A DNA stretch of 64,000 nt from Flavobacteriaceae bacterium (GCA_002707025.1 PALG01000014.1:33174-97173); one strand, 5' to 3'. Shown: positions 8,429 through 18,676, numbered from the stretch's first letter. Numbers and translations: made by a program. The notes: generated by a model not told the origin, from the sequence alone.

Positions 8429-9305
8429 GGGATTTTTTTTCAAAGTAATAATGAAGTCGGTATAGATCGAATAACCGAAGGTTAGGGTTCGAAGAACACA
8501 ATTGTCTTTCTATTTTCTTTTTGAAACGGCCTCCTAATTGATAGGCTCCATTCAGAATTTTTTTCTTTTTAAAGGATAAATAGGCTTTTTGAAGGGAGGT
8601 AAAATCCCTTTCCATCATACCTTTGTTCTCAAGATCGATTAAGGTGTCGATCGCCCGAAGCGACTTTTTCAAAAAATCCTCACTGTTTTCGAGTCCTAAA
8701 TGAATTATGGGGTTATCAATGTGTGCTACAGAATAACCCAATCTTTTCAATTGATAGGAAAAAAACAAATCCAAGCCATAATGATTTCCGTGTAAGGTAT
8801 TGCACTGTAGGAAAACTTCCTTCTGGATCAATAAATTTTGGGAAATAATATAAAAAGGGTTCTTTCTTCTTTCTGAAGGAAACTTAGCTTCGCGTTCTTT
8901 CCCATACACCCATCGTAGTCGTTTCGATTTTTCGGGAGCTTCCAAAACATAGGTTATTCCGCCGAAAATAACGGGATCATCATTTATTTCCACGGCTTTA
9001 AGATACGTAGCTATAAAATCGGAATTTTTGGGAAGAACGTCTGCATCCAAAAAAAGAAGCCAGTCGTATGAGGCGTCATTCGCAAGGAGGTTTCTGGTTG
9101 CTGTTCTTCCTTTGTTTTCTGAAAATTGCTTATAAACTACATTTTTCAGTTCCTGAATGTTCGTGTTTTCCTCCAAAAAATGGGAGGATCCATCTTCATA
9201 AACCCTAATTTCAAAAGCTGCTTTAATTTCTGAGAATTGTTTATGAACTTCAGAAACCAAAGCGACAATTTTATAATTATATGTTGGGATTAAAATGGAA
9301 ATCAT
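8421..9305 (-). CDS. Glycosyltransferase family 2
   Basis: A 294-residue GT2 protein starting ISILIPTYNYKIVALVSEV. It has YEDGSS in place of the usual VDDGS strand end, ENKGRTATRNLLA, and the DxD region WLLFLDADVLPKNS. The C-terminal ~80 residues are basic (SFKKKKILNGAYQL) and may contact the membrane. It is the first gene of a two-gene minus-strand unit with the GT2 at 7487. It is divergent from the subtilase gene at 9383, leaving a 77-bp shared upstream region. The role in glycan assembly is inferred from family and context. Confidence 0.85.
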   Translation of the reverse strand: MISILIPTYNYKIVALVSEVHKQFSEIKAAFEIRVYEDGSSHFLEENTNIQELKNVVYKQFSENKGRTATRNLLANDASYDWLLFLDADVLPKNSDFIATYLKAVEINDDPVIFGGITYVLEAPEKSKRLRWVYGKEREAKFPSERRKNPFYIISQNLLIQKEVFLQCNTLHGNHYGLDLFFSYQLKRLGYSVAHIDNPIIHLGLENSEDFLKKSLRAIDTLIDLENKGMMERDFTSLQKAYLSFKKKKILNGAYQLGGRFKKKIERQLCSSNPNLRLFDLYRLHYYFEKKSHA

Positions 9306-9382
9306 AAAAACCCGGAGGCGTTTAAAATAAGTTGTAAATTTATGGGAATTTAAATTAATGCGTTTTTAAAACACTAGAATTT

Positions 9383-10786
9383 ATGAAATCACTTTTGGGC
9401 CTTTTAATGTTTTTAACTTGCTTGGCAAGTTCCACGCTCTTTTCGCAAGAGAAGCGGGTAGGGGCCAAACTTGAATGGTCCAAGGTATTTGAACCCAACG
9501 ACTACGGAATTACAAGTACGATAGGGGAAAACCTTGGAGCTCAGGTAAATTTGGATTATTTGGATTTTCTGGGTTTGCCCAAAGCTTGGTATTACACTAC
9601 GGGTTCAAGGGATATTATTGTTGGGATTTCCGATGGCTCCATAGATACCACCGACATAGAATTTAAAGGAAAATCGAAGATCATCCGGAAGACCTATTTG
9701 GCAAAAGGACACGGGCTTTCGGTTGCTGAAACCGCTGCTGGCCAAGGAAATAATGGTTATGGAATCCCAGGGGTGTGCTACGATTGTAGCGTGTATAATA
9801 CCACTTATGGAAATGGAGCGCAATTAGAACAACTACAGGAATTGTCTGAGTTAGGAGCACGCGTCATTAATTGCAGTTGGGGTTCGCCAATTTCTTATGA
9901 AGCGGGTCAAAAAGCAGTAAATAAAATGTTTAAAAATGGAACCATTTTAGTGGCAGCAGGGCACAATGACTCTTATTCCAAAACACAAGGGGAAAAGTAT
10001 TACTACCCGGCATCTTATGACAATGTGATATCTGTATCTTCGGCCATGCACCGGTACGAAAATTATAAGGATAACATTGTGGAGGGTAAAAATAAATTAG
10101 GGGAACTATTTTATTATGCGAATAACATTAAAGGTTATGTAGGCCGAAATGCGGGCTTCAAGGATAACGATACCACTCAAGTGCCCGTTATTTACCCACA
10201 AAGTGTAAGAAATTTGAATTCACGGGTGGATATCGTAGCGCCATCGGTAGGGATTTATCGATATTCTGAAAAAGTTTTACACAACAAGGATGAGGTAAGT
10301 GAAGGATCCCAAACTTCGGGGGTCGTTCCTCTCGTTACCGGTACGATTGGTTTGATGTTTTCTCTATACCCATGCCTACCTACGGATGAGGTAATTTCCA
10401 TTTTAAAAATCACCGCTTGGAATATAGACCATATTGTTCCCAATAAACCTTACGAAGGAATGTATGGGGCAGGAATGCTTCAAACGGGTGATGCCGTGGA
10501 AATGGTGTATCAACTCTACAATGAAAATGAGACCGCCTACATTGACAACCAGAATTTTTCAAGATGGGATTTTAAGATTACTTCCCTCTCCAAGGAAATC
10601 ATTATTCAGAATCAAAAGTTTACAGATAGTGCCAGTCTTCAGCTAAAGGCAAAAAATAAAATTTCCATTAAACCCAATACCGTATTGAGGCCTGGCGCAG
10701 AGGGAAAAATCTCTTTAACCATCGACCCTTCTCTTGTGAAAGAATGCGATTTGATCTTACGGGACCCCAGTATTTTAGAGGAATAA
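9383..10786 (+). CDS. Secreted S8-family (subtilisin-like) serine protease
   Basis: A 467-residue protein with a signal peptide (cleavage near LFSQ, residue 22). A subtilase domain follows, with probable catalytic Asp84 (GISDGSID), His110 (GHGLSVAETAAG) and Ser312 (QTSGVVPLVTG). NNGYGIPGVCYD follows the His, as usual in subtilases. The oxyanion-hole Asn appears as AAGHND (Asn195), shifted from the usual AAGN. The Ser motif has Gln and Val where Gly and Ala are usual, so activity may be altered. The ~90 residues after the catalytic domain form a beta-rich tail without a clear T9SS sorting motif. Export and proteolysis are expected from the family; substrate is unknown. Confidence 0.85.
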   Translation: MKSLLGLLMFLTCLASSTLFSQEKRVGAKLEWSKVFEPNDYGITSTIGENLGAQVNLDYLDFLGLPKAWYYTTGSRDIIVGISDGSIDTTDIEFKGKSKIIRKTYLAKGHGLSVAETAAGQGNNGYGIPGVCYDCSVYNTTYGNGAQLEQLQELSELGARVINCSWGSPISYEAGQKAVNKMFKNGTILVAAGHNDSYSKTQGEKYYYPASYDNVISVSSAMHRYENYKDNIVEGKNKLGELFYYANNIKGYVGRNAGFKDNDTTQVPVIYPQSVRNLNSRVDIVAPSVGIYRYSEKVLHNKDEVSEGSQTSGVVPLVTGTIGLMFSLYPCLPTDEVISILKITAWNIDHIVPNKPYEGMYGAGMLQTGDAVEMVYQLYNENETAYIDNQNFSRWDFKITSLSKEIIIQNQKFTDSASLQLKAKNKISIKPNTVLRPGAEGKISLTIDPSLVKECDLILRDPSILEE

Positions 10787-10787
10787 G

Positions 10788-11471
10788 TTAAACGGTTTTC
10801 TGAACCACTTCAAAGATTTGATTTTCATCACATTTCAAGGTCTTGGAAGGGTATTTCAGTATTAAGGCATAATCGTGCGTAGCCATTAAAATGGTATTTC
10901 CATTTTTATTGATTTCCTGCAATACATTCATTACTTCTACACTGGTTTGCGGGTCTAGGTTTCCAGTAGGCTCATCGGCAAGGATTAATTCGGGGTCATT
11001 CAATAAAGCACGTGCAATCGCAACCCGTTGCTGTTCCCCTCCAGACAGTTGATAAGGATACTTAAAGCTTTTGGTTTTCATGCCTACCTTATCCAAGACT
11101 TCATCAATTTTCGTGTCCATTTTGCTTTTATCCTTCCATCCTGTTGCATGCAGCACAAATTGTAGGTTGTCCTTCACTGTGCGGTCGTTCAATAATTTAA
11201 AATCCTGAAAAACCACACCCAGTTTTCTTCTTAAAAACGGAATGTCTTTTTCCTTAAGGGTTTTTAGGTCAAATCCCACAATACTTCCTTCTCCCTTCTG
11301 TAAAGGTAAATCCCCATACAGGGTTTTCATAAAACTACTTTTCCCACTTCCTGTTTTTCCAATTAAGTAGACAAACTCCCCTTTTTCAATCGTGACGGAA
11401 ACATCACTTAAAATTAAACTTTCCCGTTGAAAAATGGAAGCATTGTTAATGGAGAGCACTGGTTGCGACAT
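10788..11471 (-). CDS. ftsE: ABC transporter ATP-binding protein, FtsE-like cell division ATPase
   Basis: A 227-residue ABC ATPase. Walker A is GKTGSGKSS, the Q-loop lies in VVFQDFKLL, the signature is [15 protein letters not shown], Walker B is [12 protein letters not shown] and the H-loop is MATHDYAL. The combination with [12 protein letters not shown] and DEPTGNLDP is typical of FtsE, which with FtsX controls septal cell wall hydrolases at the inner membrane. No ftsX lies beside it, as is common in this phylum. It is convergent with the subtilase gene, stops two bases apart. A lipoprotein-type LolD is the main alternative. Confidence 0.85.
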   Translation of the reverse strand: MSQPVLSINNASIFQRESLILSDVSVTIEKGEFVYLIGKTGSGKSSFMKTLYGDLPLQKGEGSIVGFDLKTLKEKDIPFLRRKLGVVFQDFKLLNDRTVKDNLQFVLHATGWKDKSKMDTKIDEVLDKVGMKTKSFKYPYQLSGGEQQRVAIARALLNDPELILADEPTGNLDPQTSVEVMNVLQEINKNGNTILMATHDYALILKYPSKTLKCDENQIFEVVQKTV

Positions 11472-11517
11472 AAAATAGTTTTAGGGTATGGGTGTCAAAA
11501 ATACAAAAGAGAAATTA

Positions 11518-11991
11518 CTAATCTTGGGAGTTGATCAGTTTTTCTACCTGATTTTGTAAAGCACTAATTTCTTTTTGTTGCTGAAGGGTATACAAGGTAA
11601 GTTCTTCTACTTTTTCCAATAGGAGCAGATTCATTTCCTTTAGTGAAAGCCCCTCTTCTTGGAGCTGTTGTGCAGAAGGTATTTTGGGCAAATGATGGTG
11701 TTCCTTAATGAATTTTTCTACTTCTTGAAGACTGAGTAATTGATAGTCCCGATGTAATGTGGAAGCCCCTTCAAAATAGTGTTCAAATACATAGTCGGGT
11801 GCTACAGCTCCATCGAGGTCTACCAAAACCTCTTGGGTATGAATCTTTCCCTTCACGGTTAAAAGTTCGTCGGGCTGCGTCGTACCAATTCCAATCTTAC
11901 CATTCTTTTCAGAAAGGTTTTTAAAAGCGGTTCTTTGTGCGGTACAAGATCCGAAAACAAGCAATAAGGTTATCAACGTTAATTTCTTCAT
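11518..11991 (-). CDS. Lipoprotein with GIGTTxP motif and C-terminal coiled coil
   Basis: A 157-residue protein with a lipoprotein signal peptide ending in VFGSC. A GKIGIGTTQPDELLTVKGK segment follows, then a LQEVEKFIKEHHHLPKIPSA stretch and a C-terminal coiled coil rich in Leu, Glu and Gln. This arrangement is frequent in Bacteroidetes and resembles the C-terminal region of tail-fibre-like or trimeric surface proteins. The ATG at 11991 is chosen because the signal peptide starts there; the open frame extends 19 codons further upstream. Function is unknown. Two other secreted proteins in the window (48229, 51362) carry the same GIGTT motif. Confidence 0.75.
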   Translation of the reverse strand: MKKLTLITLLLVFGSCTAQRTAFKNLSEKNGKIGIGTTQPDELLTVKGKIHTQEVLVDLDGAVAPDYVFEHYFEGASTLHRDYQLLSLQEVEKFIKEHHHLPKIPSAQQLQEEGLSLKEMNLLLLEKVEELTLYTLQQQKEISALQNQVEKLINSQD

Positions 11992-12137
11992 AAGAATTCT
12001 AGGTTGTTTAAAATCTTCCTTTAAAAATACAGTAATTTTCGGAAGCAATTATTTAATTGAAAAAAAACATACGTATTTAACGGTTCTTCCGTTATGCTAT
12101 TATAAGAAAACCCAATATTTAACGCCCAAAATCTTTC

Positions 12138-15100
12138 ATGAAAATGTTGAAAAAACTTCTTACGGTATTTCTTTTTTTCATTTCCTTCGGAATTTCCCTT
12201 GCCCAGCAAACGGCTGTGTATACAAATAATTTGGTGAATTATAACAAAGCCATTGAGCTCTATAACAACAACCAGTTTTTGGCCTCTCAAGCCTTATTTG
12301 CGAAAATTAAGCAACAAACAGAGGATGAAACCCTTCAAGGCGACTGTGCCTATTATATTGCCAACTGTGCCGTAAGGCTTAATCAGCAGGATGCCGACGC
12401 CTTAATGGAAGCATTTGTTACAGAATACCCCACAAGCATCAAGCGCAACGACGCTTATATTAATGTAGCCAATTATTATTTTGAAAACGGGCAATATTCG
12501 TATGCCCGAAAATGGTATGATAAAGTAGACGAGTCGAGTTTAAGTCGTAACGAACGCGAAAAGTTTTATTTTAATAATGGGTATGCCTTTTTTGTGAATA
12601 AGCGCTATTCTGAAGCGGAAAAATATTTTAATAGGGTGAGCAATTCACAAAAGTATGGTTCACAGGCGAAATACTATTTGGGATATATCGCCTATGAAGG
12701 GGATGATTATGAAGAAGCTAACAAACAATTTGAAAATATTGAAAATGACGACCGTTATGCAGAAGGCTTAAGCTACTACAAAGCCGACATGAATTTTAAA
12801 CTGGGGAATTTTCAGAAAGCCATCGATTTAGGGATGGAACAATACGACACCTCGAGTCCGCAGGAAAAAAGTGAGTTGTCCAAAATTATCGGGGAAAGTT
12901 ATTTCAATCTAGAAAAATATGACGCTGCCATACCGTACTTAACACAATACAAAGGGCAACGGGGCAAGTGGAACAATACCGATTACTATCAGTTAGGGTA
13001 TGCCTATTACAAGCAAGGAGATTATGAAAATGCCATTGGGGAATTCAATAAAATTATTGACGGGAACAATTCGGTTGCACAAAATGCCTATTATCATTTG
13101 GCAGAAAGTTATTTAAAACTTGACCAAAAGCAACAGGCTCTTAATGCTTTTAAAAATGCTTCAGAGATGGATTTCTCACCGCAAATCCAAGAAGATGCTT
13201 GGTTAAATTACGCCAAGCTTAGCTATGAAATTGGGAACAGTTACCAAAGTGTTCCGCAGGTATTGCTTTCCTTTTTGGAAAAATATCCTAAAAACCCCAA
13301 TAATGAGGCCCTAAAAGATTTATTGATCGATTCCTGCATTACGTCCAAAAATTACCAAGCCGCTTTAGAGCTATTGGAGAACAACAAGTCTTTCGAAAAT
13401 AAAAAAGCCTATCAAAAGGTCACCTTTTTTAGAGGACTTGAACTTTATAACGAGGGCAGTTATCCCGAGGCGGTTTCACTTTTTCAAAAATCCCTTAAAG
13501 AACCGTACGATCCATTATTTACCGCTCGTGCGACATATTGGAAAGCCGAAAGTGATTACCAAGCATCCAACTTTAACGAATCGCTCATTGGTTACAAACA
13601 GTTTTTACAATTGCCCAATGCCGCGCAAACACCAGAGTTTTTGCATAGCCGATACCATTTGGCCTATAATTATTTTAAGCTGAAAAACTATGCAGAAGCG
13701 ATTTCCAATTTTGAACTGTTTTTGGAAACTTCCTCCAATGATGCTGCCCGAAGAAATGACACCTATGTAAGATTAGGGGATAGCCACTTTATGAGCAGTG
13801 CTTATTGGCCTGCTATGGAAAATTACAATAAGGCGATGGAAGGAGGTTCCCCCGATAAGGATTATGCCGCTTTTCAGAAAGCCATGAGTTACGGATTTGT
13901 GGATAGAGCTGAAAAGAAATTGGAAGCCCTCGAGAGTTTTAGTGCCAATTACCCAAATTCTTTTTACCGAGATGATGCATTATACGAACTGGGAAACGCT
14001 TACTTGGCCCAAGAAAACAATAGGGATGCCATGGTTTCTTATGAAAAATTGGTTACTGAAATCCCTGGAAGCAGTTATGTGCCTAAAGCTTTACTGAAGC
14101 AAGCATTGATTTTGGATAATACGGGGAAAAGTAATGAGGCTTTGGCCAAATTTAAAAAAGTGGCGAATACCTACCCTTCTTCTCCAGAGGCATTACAAGC
14201 AGTGGCTTCGGCCAAGATTATTTATATAGACCAAGGCAGGGTGAACGACTATGCTTCTTGGGTAAGCACCTTGGATTTTGTAGAAGTGGGGAACACCGAG
14301 TTGGATGATGCTTCTTACCAAGCAGCCGAACAACCTTATCTGGAAAATAAACCATCACAGGCCATTTCCCGTTTCGAGGCCTATTTAAAGGAGTTTCCAA
14401 ATGGGAGCCACGCCCTTAAGGCACACTTTTACTTAGCACAATTGTATTTTGCAGACAATAAGGGGGGCAAGGCCATTCCACATTATCAATTTGTAGTTGA
14501 TAAAGAACGTAGTGAGTTTTCGGAACAGGCGCTAGCCCGTATTTCTGAACTATACCTCACACAAAAGGAATATCAAAAAGCCTTGGACTATTTACAACGT
14601 TTGGAAAATGAAGCCGACTTTCCGCAAAATATCGTTTTTGCCCAAACCAACAGTATGAAGGCTCATTACGAACTGGAACACTATGGCCAGGCAGTCACTT
14701 ATGCCGAGAAAGTTCTTGAAAATGAGAAAGTGGATAATGCCATCAAGAGTGATGCACAAATTATCATCGCTCGTTCAGCTATAGAAACAGGAGACGAGGA
14801 AAAGGCAAAGAGAGCCTATGCCGAAGTGGCTAAAATAGCTACTGGAAAACTGGCTGCAGAAGCTTTGTATTACGATGCCTATTTTAAGAACCAAGAGGCA
14901 GAATATGAGGCCTCTAACGCTTCTGTGCAAAAATTGGCAAAAGATTATTCTGGTTATAAATCATACGGTGCCAAAGGACTGGTACTTATGGCTAAGAATT
15001 TTTATGCCTTAGGGGATGCCTATCAAGCAACTTACATCCTGGAAAGTGTCATTGAAAACTTTAGCGATTATCCCGAAGTGGTGCAAGAAGCAAAAGCAGA

Positions 15101-15164
15101 ATTGGCAGTAATTAAGGCAGAAGAATCAAAAACCAATTCTTCCGTAGAAACCGACGGAAATTAA
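12138..15164 (+). CDS. Large periplasmic/outer-membrane TPR protein
   Basis: A 1008-residue protein with a signal peptide (cleavage after GISLAQ, about residue 24), followed over nearly its whole length by degenerate tetratricopeptide repeats (recurrent A-x-Y-x-L-G-x-A-Y and Y-x-x-A-x-x-x-F patterns such as YYQLGYAYYKQGDYENAIGE). Such solenoids are protein-protein scaffolds. It is followed 37 bp later by an outer-membrane barrel protein, and a terminator comes only after that gene, so the two form an operon and probably a complex. The family is conserved in Flavobacteriaceae as a hypothetical TPR protein. The precise role is not known to me. Confidence 0.85.
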   Translation: MKMLKKLLTVFLFFISFGISLAQQTAVYTNNLVNYNKAIELYNNNQFLASQALFAKIKQQTEDETLQGDCAYYIANCAVRLNQQDADALMEAFVTEYPTSIKRNDAYINVANYYFENGQYSYARKWYDKVDESSLSRNEREKFYFNNGYAFFVNKRYSEAEKYFNRVSNSQKYGSQAKYYLGYIAYEGDDYEEANKQFENIENDDRYAEGLSYYKADMNFKLGNFQKAIDLGMEQYDTSSPQEKSELSKIIGESYFNLEKYDAAIPYLTQYKGQRGKWNNTDYYQLGYAYYKQGDYENAIGEFNKIIDGNNSVAQNAYYHLAESYLKLDQKQQALNAFKNASEMDFSPQIQEDAWLNYAKLSYEIGNSYQSVPQVLLSFLEKYPKNPNNEALKDLLIDSCITSKNYQAALELLENNKSFENKKAYQKVTFFRGLELYNEGSYPEAVSLFQKSLKEPYDPLFTARATYWKAESDYQASNFNESLIGYKQFLQLPNAAQTPEFLHSRYHLAYNYFKLKNYAEAISNFELFLETSSNDAARRNDTYVRLGDSHFMSSAYWPAMENYNKAMEGGSPDKDYAAFQKAMSYGFVDRAEKKLEALESFSANYPNSFYRDDALYELGNAYLAQENNRDAMVSYEKLVTEIPGSSYVPKALLKQALILDNTGKSNEALAKFKKVANTYPSSPEALQAVASAKIIYIDQGRVNDYASWVSTLDFVEVGNTELDDASYQAAEQPYLENKPSQAISRFEAYLKEFPNGSHALKAHFYLAQLYFADNKGGKAIPHYQFVVDKERSEFSEQALARISELYLTQKEYQKALDYLQRLENEADFPQNIVFAQTNSMKAHYELEHYGQAVTYAEKVLENEKVDNAIKSDAQIIIARSAIETGDEEKAKRAYAEVAKIATGKLAAEALYYDAYFKNQEAEYEASNASVQKLAKDYSGYKSYGAKGLVLMAKNFYALGDAYQATYILESVIENFSDYPEVVQEAKAELAVIKAEESKTNSSVETDGN

Positions 15165-15201
15165 GAATATTAATCCACCCAAATCTATTTATAAAGAGAA
15201 T

Positions 15202-16905
15202 ATGATTTTCAGAAAAAAATCCCTCATTTTAATTGTCATGATATCCGTTTCAGGAATCGTTTTTGCTCAAGAGGAAGACGATTTAGGTACCGAAGTGGTC
15301 AATATTGTGAAACCTTATACCCCAACTATTTCTGATGCTTTTAAAGTGAAGGAAACCCCAGTTTTGAATGATTCCACCACTACCCAGAAGAGAAAGGTTC
15401 AATACGAAATTTTCTCCGTTCCGGTGGCTTCTACCTTTACTCCTGCCAAAGGAAAAGCGACCACGGTTGAAAAGGCAAAACCCATAACCGTTTATGACAA
15501 TTATGCTACTTTGGGCTTCGGTAACTATACCACTATTTTAGGGGAGCTCTTTAGTAGCTTCGAAATTTCCAGGACTGATAATGCGAGTGTCTTTTTTAGG
15601 CATAATTCTGCGCAAGGTGCTATTGAGGATGTGCTATTGGATACTAAATATTACGATACGGAACTCTCGGGAAGCTATAGTAGCAGACAGCGGGACCTTT
15701 CCTACAAATTGGATGCTGGAATAAACCATCAGGTTTTTAATTGGTATGGGCTGCCAAACGGTAGCTATTCGCAAGATTTATTAGCCATTATCGACCCAAA
15801 GCAAACTTATTTGGGAGTAAATATCGGCGGAAACATTTCTGTGGAAGAGTCTGTTTTTGAAGGTGCTTCTGCAAAGGTTTATTACTTAAGCGATGCTTTT
15901 TCTTCTTCCGAAGTGAATGCAATTTTACAACCTTCCTTTCGTTTTCCTTTAACCGATTTTGACCTAATCTTACAGGGAGAATTGGATTATTTAACAGGTA
16001 GTTTTGAACGTTCTTACCTAAGTCCTTTAGGAATAAACTATGGCTTTCTTAATGCGGGGGTAGCACCTTCCATTGTTTATAAGAATGAAGATTTAACCCT
16101 TTCTTTGGGGGCACAAGCGGTGGTAAGCTTGGATACTGAAAATAGTGAAACAGGTTTTTATATTTATCCAAACATAGATGCTTCTTACCGTTTGGTAGAT
16201 GAAATTTTAATTGCTTATGCAGGGGTAGAAGGAGGACTGGACCAAAATACCTATCGGGAAATGAAAAATGAAAACCCCTTTGTTTCCCCAACCTTGTTTT
16301 TAGCTCCAACGAGTCAGTTGTATAACGGTTTTGTTGGGTTAAAGGGAAAATTAACCAATCAAATTGGATACAACGTTCGCGGAAGTTATGGAAAGGAAGA
16401 AAACAGGGCATTTTTTCAGAAAAATGTAGGCAACCTTACCAATGTCACTAGGGAAGGTTATGAATATGGTAATTCCTTCGCACTCGTGTATGATGATCTC
16501 AATACACTGAATATTTTTGGGGAATTGAAGGTTGAGGTGTCTGAAGCCTTTCAATTAGGGGCACAAGCAAACTTTTATAGTTATTCCTTAGATCAACAAC
16601 CAGAAGCCTGGAATTTACCAATGCTGGAAGCAACAGTATTTTCAGATTTTACTATCACTGAAAAAATTTATGGAGGGGTTTCCCTATTTTTTGTAGGGGA
16701 ACGAAAAGACATTGGATTTAATGGCATAGAGACTTTAGATTCTTTTTTCGATGCCAATGTAAATGTGGGGTATCACGTAAATGAACGATTGTCCATTTTT
16801 GCCAAGGGAAGTAATCTTTTAGGGAATAATTATGAACGTTGGTTGGATTTTCCGGTTCAAGGAATCCAAGGCTTACTGGGGGCTACCTATAAATTTGATT
16901 GGTAG
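15202..16905 (+). CDS. Outer-membrane beta-barrel protein partnered with the TPR protein
   Basis: A 567-residue protein with a signal peptide ending GIVFAQ. A short acidic/linker region (DLGTEVVNIVKPYTPTISDA) follows, then many alternating hydrophobic/polar strands with Tyr, Phe and Gly, ending in an aromatic residue (YKFDW), as outer-membrane barrels do. It resembles the barrel part of TonB-dependent receptors but has no visible plug domain. It is co-transcribed with the TPR protein upstream and followed by a strong terminator at 16978. Transport or anchoring at the outer membrane is inferred. Confidence 0.75.
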   Translation: MIFRKKSLILIVMISVSGIVFAQEEDDLGTEVVNIVKPYTPTISDAFKVKETPVLNDSTTTQKRKVQYEIFSVPVASTFTPAKGKATTVEKAKPITVYDNYATLGFGNYTTILGELFSSFEISRTDNASVFFRHNSAQGAIEDVLLDTKYYDTELSGSYSSRQRDLSYKLDAGINHQVFNWYGLPNGSYSQDLLAIIDPKQTYLGVNIGGNISVEESVFEGASAKVYYLSDAFSSSEVNAILQPSFRFPLTDFDLILQGELDYLTGSFERSYLSPLGINYGFLNAGVAPSIVYKNEDLTLSLGAQAVVSLDTENSETGFYIYPNIDASYRLVDEILIAYAGVEGGLDQNTYREMKNENPFVSPTLFLAPTSQLYNGFVGLKGKLTNQIGYNVRGSYGKEENRAFFQKNVGNLTNVTREGYEYGNSFALVYDDLNTLNIFGELKVEVSEAFQLGAQANFYSYSLDQQPEAWNLPMLEATVFSDFTITEKIYGGVSLFFVGERKDIGFNGIETLDSFFDANVNVGYHVNERLSIFAKGSNLLGNNYERWLDFPVQGIQGLLGATYKFDW

Positions 16906-16977
16906 AAGCAACCTTTTAAAAAACCGTGCATCTTATAGTTGGTTGAAAAAGAAAAGTTAAGTTTAGGGTTTAATTAC

Positions 16978-17008
16978 AAAGCATCCCATAGTCGGGATGC
17001 TTTTTTTT
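16978..17008 (+). terminator. Rho-independent terminator after the TPR/barrel operon
   Basis: A perfect 7-bp stem GCATCCC/GGGATGC (16981-16987 with 16994-17000), extended by A-T pairs and followed by eight T. It lies 72 bp after the barrel gene's stop and 21 bp before the amidohydrolase ATG. Confidence 0.9.
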
Positions 17009-17029
17009 ATCTTTACCAAAATCCTAATC

Positions 17030-18676
17030 ATGAAAACCTTCTTTAAAATAGGCACTTTAATTATCTCACTCACGCTATTTTTTTCTTGCGGAAACCCTCA
17101 GGAATCGGTCGATCTTATTGTGTTTAATGCAAAGGTATATACCGTAAACGAAGAATTTGATATTGTGGAAGCTTTTGCTGTGGCAGAAGGTAAAATTATA
17201 GGGGTGGGTACCTCCCAAGAAATACAATCCCAGTTCACTTCAGAATCAAAATTAGATGCACAGGGAAGGACTGTACTTCCGGGATTAATTGATGCCCATG
17301 CCCACTTATACAATTTAGGAATGGGGCTTCAGTATGTAGACTTGGTGGGAACCAAAAGTAAAGAAGCTGCACTTCAAAAACTGGTAGATTTTGAAAAAGG
17401 AAAAAATACGCCCTTTATTTTTGGAAGAGGTTGGGACCAAAACGATTGGTCTGTCAAGGAGTTTCCTTCCAAAAAGGAACTAGACTCTTTATTTCCAAAT
17501 ACTCCGGTAGCATTAAGTAGGGTAGATGGTCATGCCTTGTGGGTAAATAGTAAAGTTTTGGAATTGGCGGGGATTACTGCCGAGACCAAAGTGGCAGGTG
17601 GGGAAGTGGTTCTTGAAAACGGAAGTCCTTCAGGAATTTTAATTGATGCCCCTATGGCCTTAGCATGGGAAATCATGCCCGAACCTACTGTAGAAGTTTC
17701 GGCAAAAGCCCTAAAGGAAGCCGAAAAGAAATGTTTGGCCTTAGGTCTCACCACCATTAATGATGCAGGCTTGGATCGTACTATTATCGATTTAATCGAT
17801 AGTCTTCAGCAGTCTGGAGAAATGAAATTGAAAGTGTATGCGATGGTGCGAAATTCGGAAGAAAACCTCGATTATTATTTCACCCAAGGGATTGTTAAAA
17901 CAGATCGCTTGCATGTGCGCTCGGTAAAAGTGTATGCAGATGGGGCTTTAGGGTCCCGGGGGGCTGCTTTAAGGGCACCGTATTCTGATAAACCAGAACA
18001 TTTTGGAGCCATGATTACCCCAGCGGAAGATTTGGAGGCACTTGCCAGTAGGATTGCTAAGGCTGGTTACCAAATGAATACCCATGCGATTGGTGATTCT
18101 GCAAATGTTGCAGTATTAAGGGCCTATGAAAAGGCTTTAAACGATAGGAAGGATTCCCGATGGAAAATAGAGCATGCTCAAATTGTAAGCTTAGAAGATT
18201 TTAACCGGTTTTCTAAAAATATCATTCCTTCGGTGCAACCTACCCATGCTACGAGCGATATGTACTGGGCAGAAGATCGATTAGGTGCTCAACGCATTAA
18301 AGGTGCGTATGCCTATAGAACCTTACTCGATGAAGCAGGAATCATTGTCCTAGGTACCGATTTTCCTGTGGAAAAGGTTAACCCTATGTATACTTTCTAT
18401 GCAGCGGTGGCGCGAAAGGATTTGCAGCAATTTCCAGAAAATGGATATCGAATGGAAGAATCCCTAACCCGCGAAGAGACCCTAAAAGGAATGACTTTGT
18501 GGGCCGCCTATTCCAATTTTGAAGAAACCGAAAAAGGAAGCCTTGAGGTAGGGAAACAAGCCGATTTTGTTTTGCTGGACACTCCCATTATGACTTGTCC
18601 TGAAGAGGATATTCCCAATGCTAAAGTACTTGCAACCTATATTAACGGGGAATCGGTTTTTAATGTTTTTGATTAA
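17030..18676 (+). CDS. YtcJ-like metal-dependent amidohydrolase, lipoprotein
   Basis: A 548-residue member of the amidohydrolase superfamily (YtcJ-like/NfdA group). A lipobox signal (LFFSCGN) places it in the envelope. Visible are the metal-binding DAHAHLYNLG after the VLPGLI strand, NTHAIGDSAN, EHAQIVS, and the late GTDFPVEK with the catalytic Asp. The C-terminal KGSLEVGKQADFVLLD is the classic composite-domain strand. The ATG at 17030 is used; the longer open frame to 16997 runs into the terminator hairpin. It hydrolyses an amide or ring bond in an unknown substrate. It is convergent with the metalloprotease lipoprotein, ends overlapping by four bases. Confidence 0.88.
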   Translation: MKTFFKIGTLIISLTLFFSCGNPQESVDLIVFNAKVYTVNEEFDIVEAFAVAEGKIIGVGTSQEIQSQFTSESKLDAQGRTVLPGLIDAHAHLYNLGMGLQYVDLVGTKSKEAALQKLVDFEKGKNTPFIFGRGWDQNDWSVKEFPSKKELDSLFPNTPVALSRVDGHALWVNSKVLELAGITAETKVAGGEVVLENGSPSGILIDAPMALAWEIMPEPTVEVSAKALKEAEKKCLALGLTTINDAGLDRTIIDLIDSLQQSGEMKLKVYAMVRNSEENLDYYFTQGIVKTDRLHVRSVKVYADGALGSRGAALRAPYSDKPEHFGAMITPAEDLEALASRIAKAGYQMNTHAIGDSANVAVLRAYEKALNDRKDSRWKIEHAQIVSLEDFNRFSKNIIPSVQPTHATSDMYWAEDRLGAQRIKGAYAYRTLLDEAGIIVLGTDFPVEKVNPMYTFYAAVARKDLQQFPENGYRMEESLTREETLKGMTLWAAYSNFEETEKGSLEVGKQADFVLLDTPIMTCPEEDIPNAKVLATYINGESVFNVFD

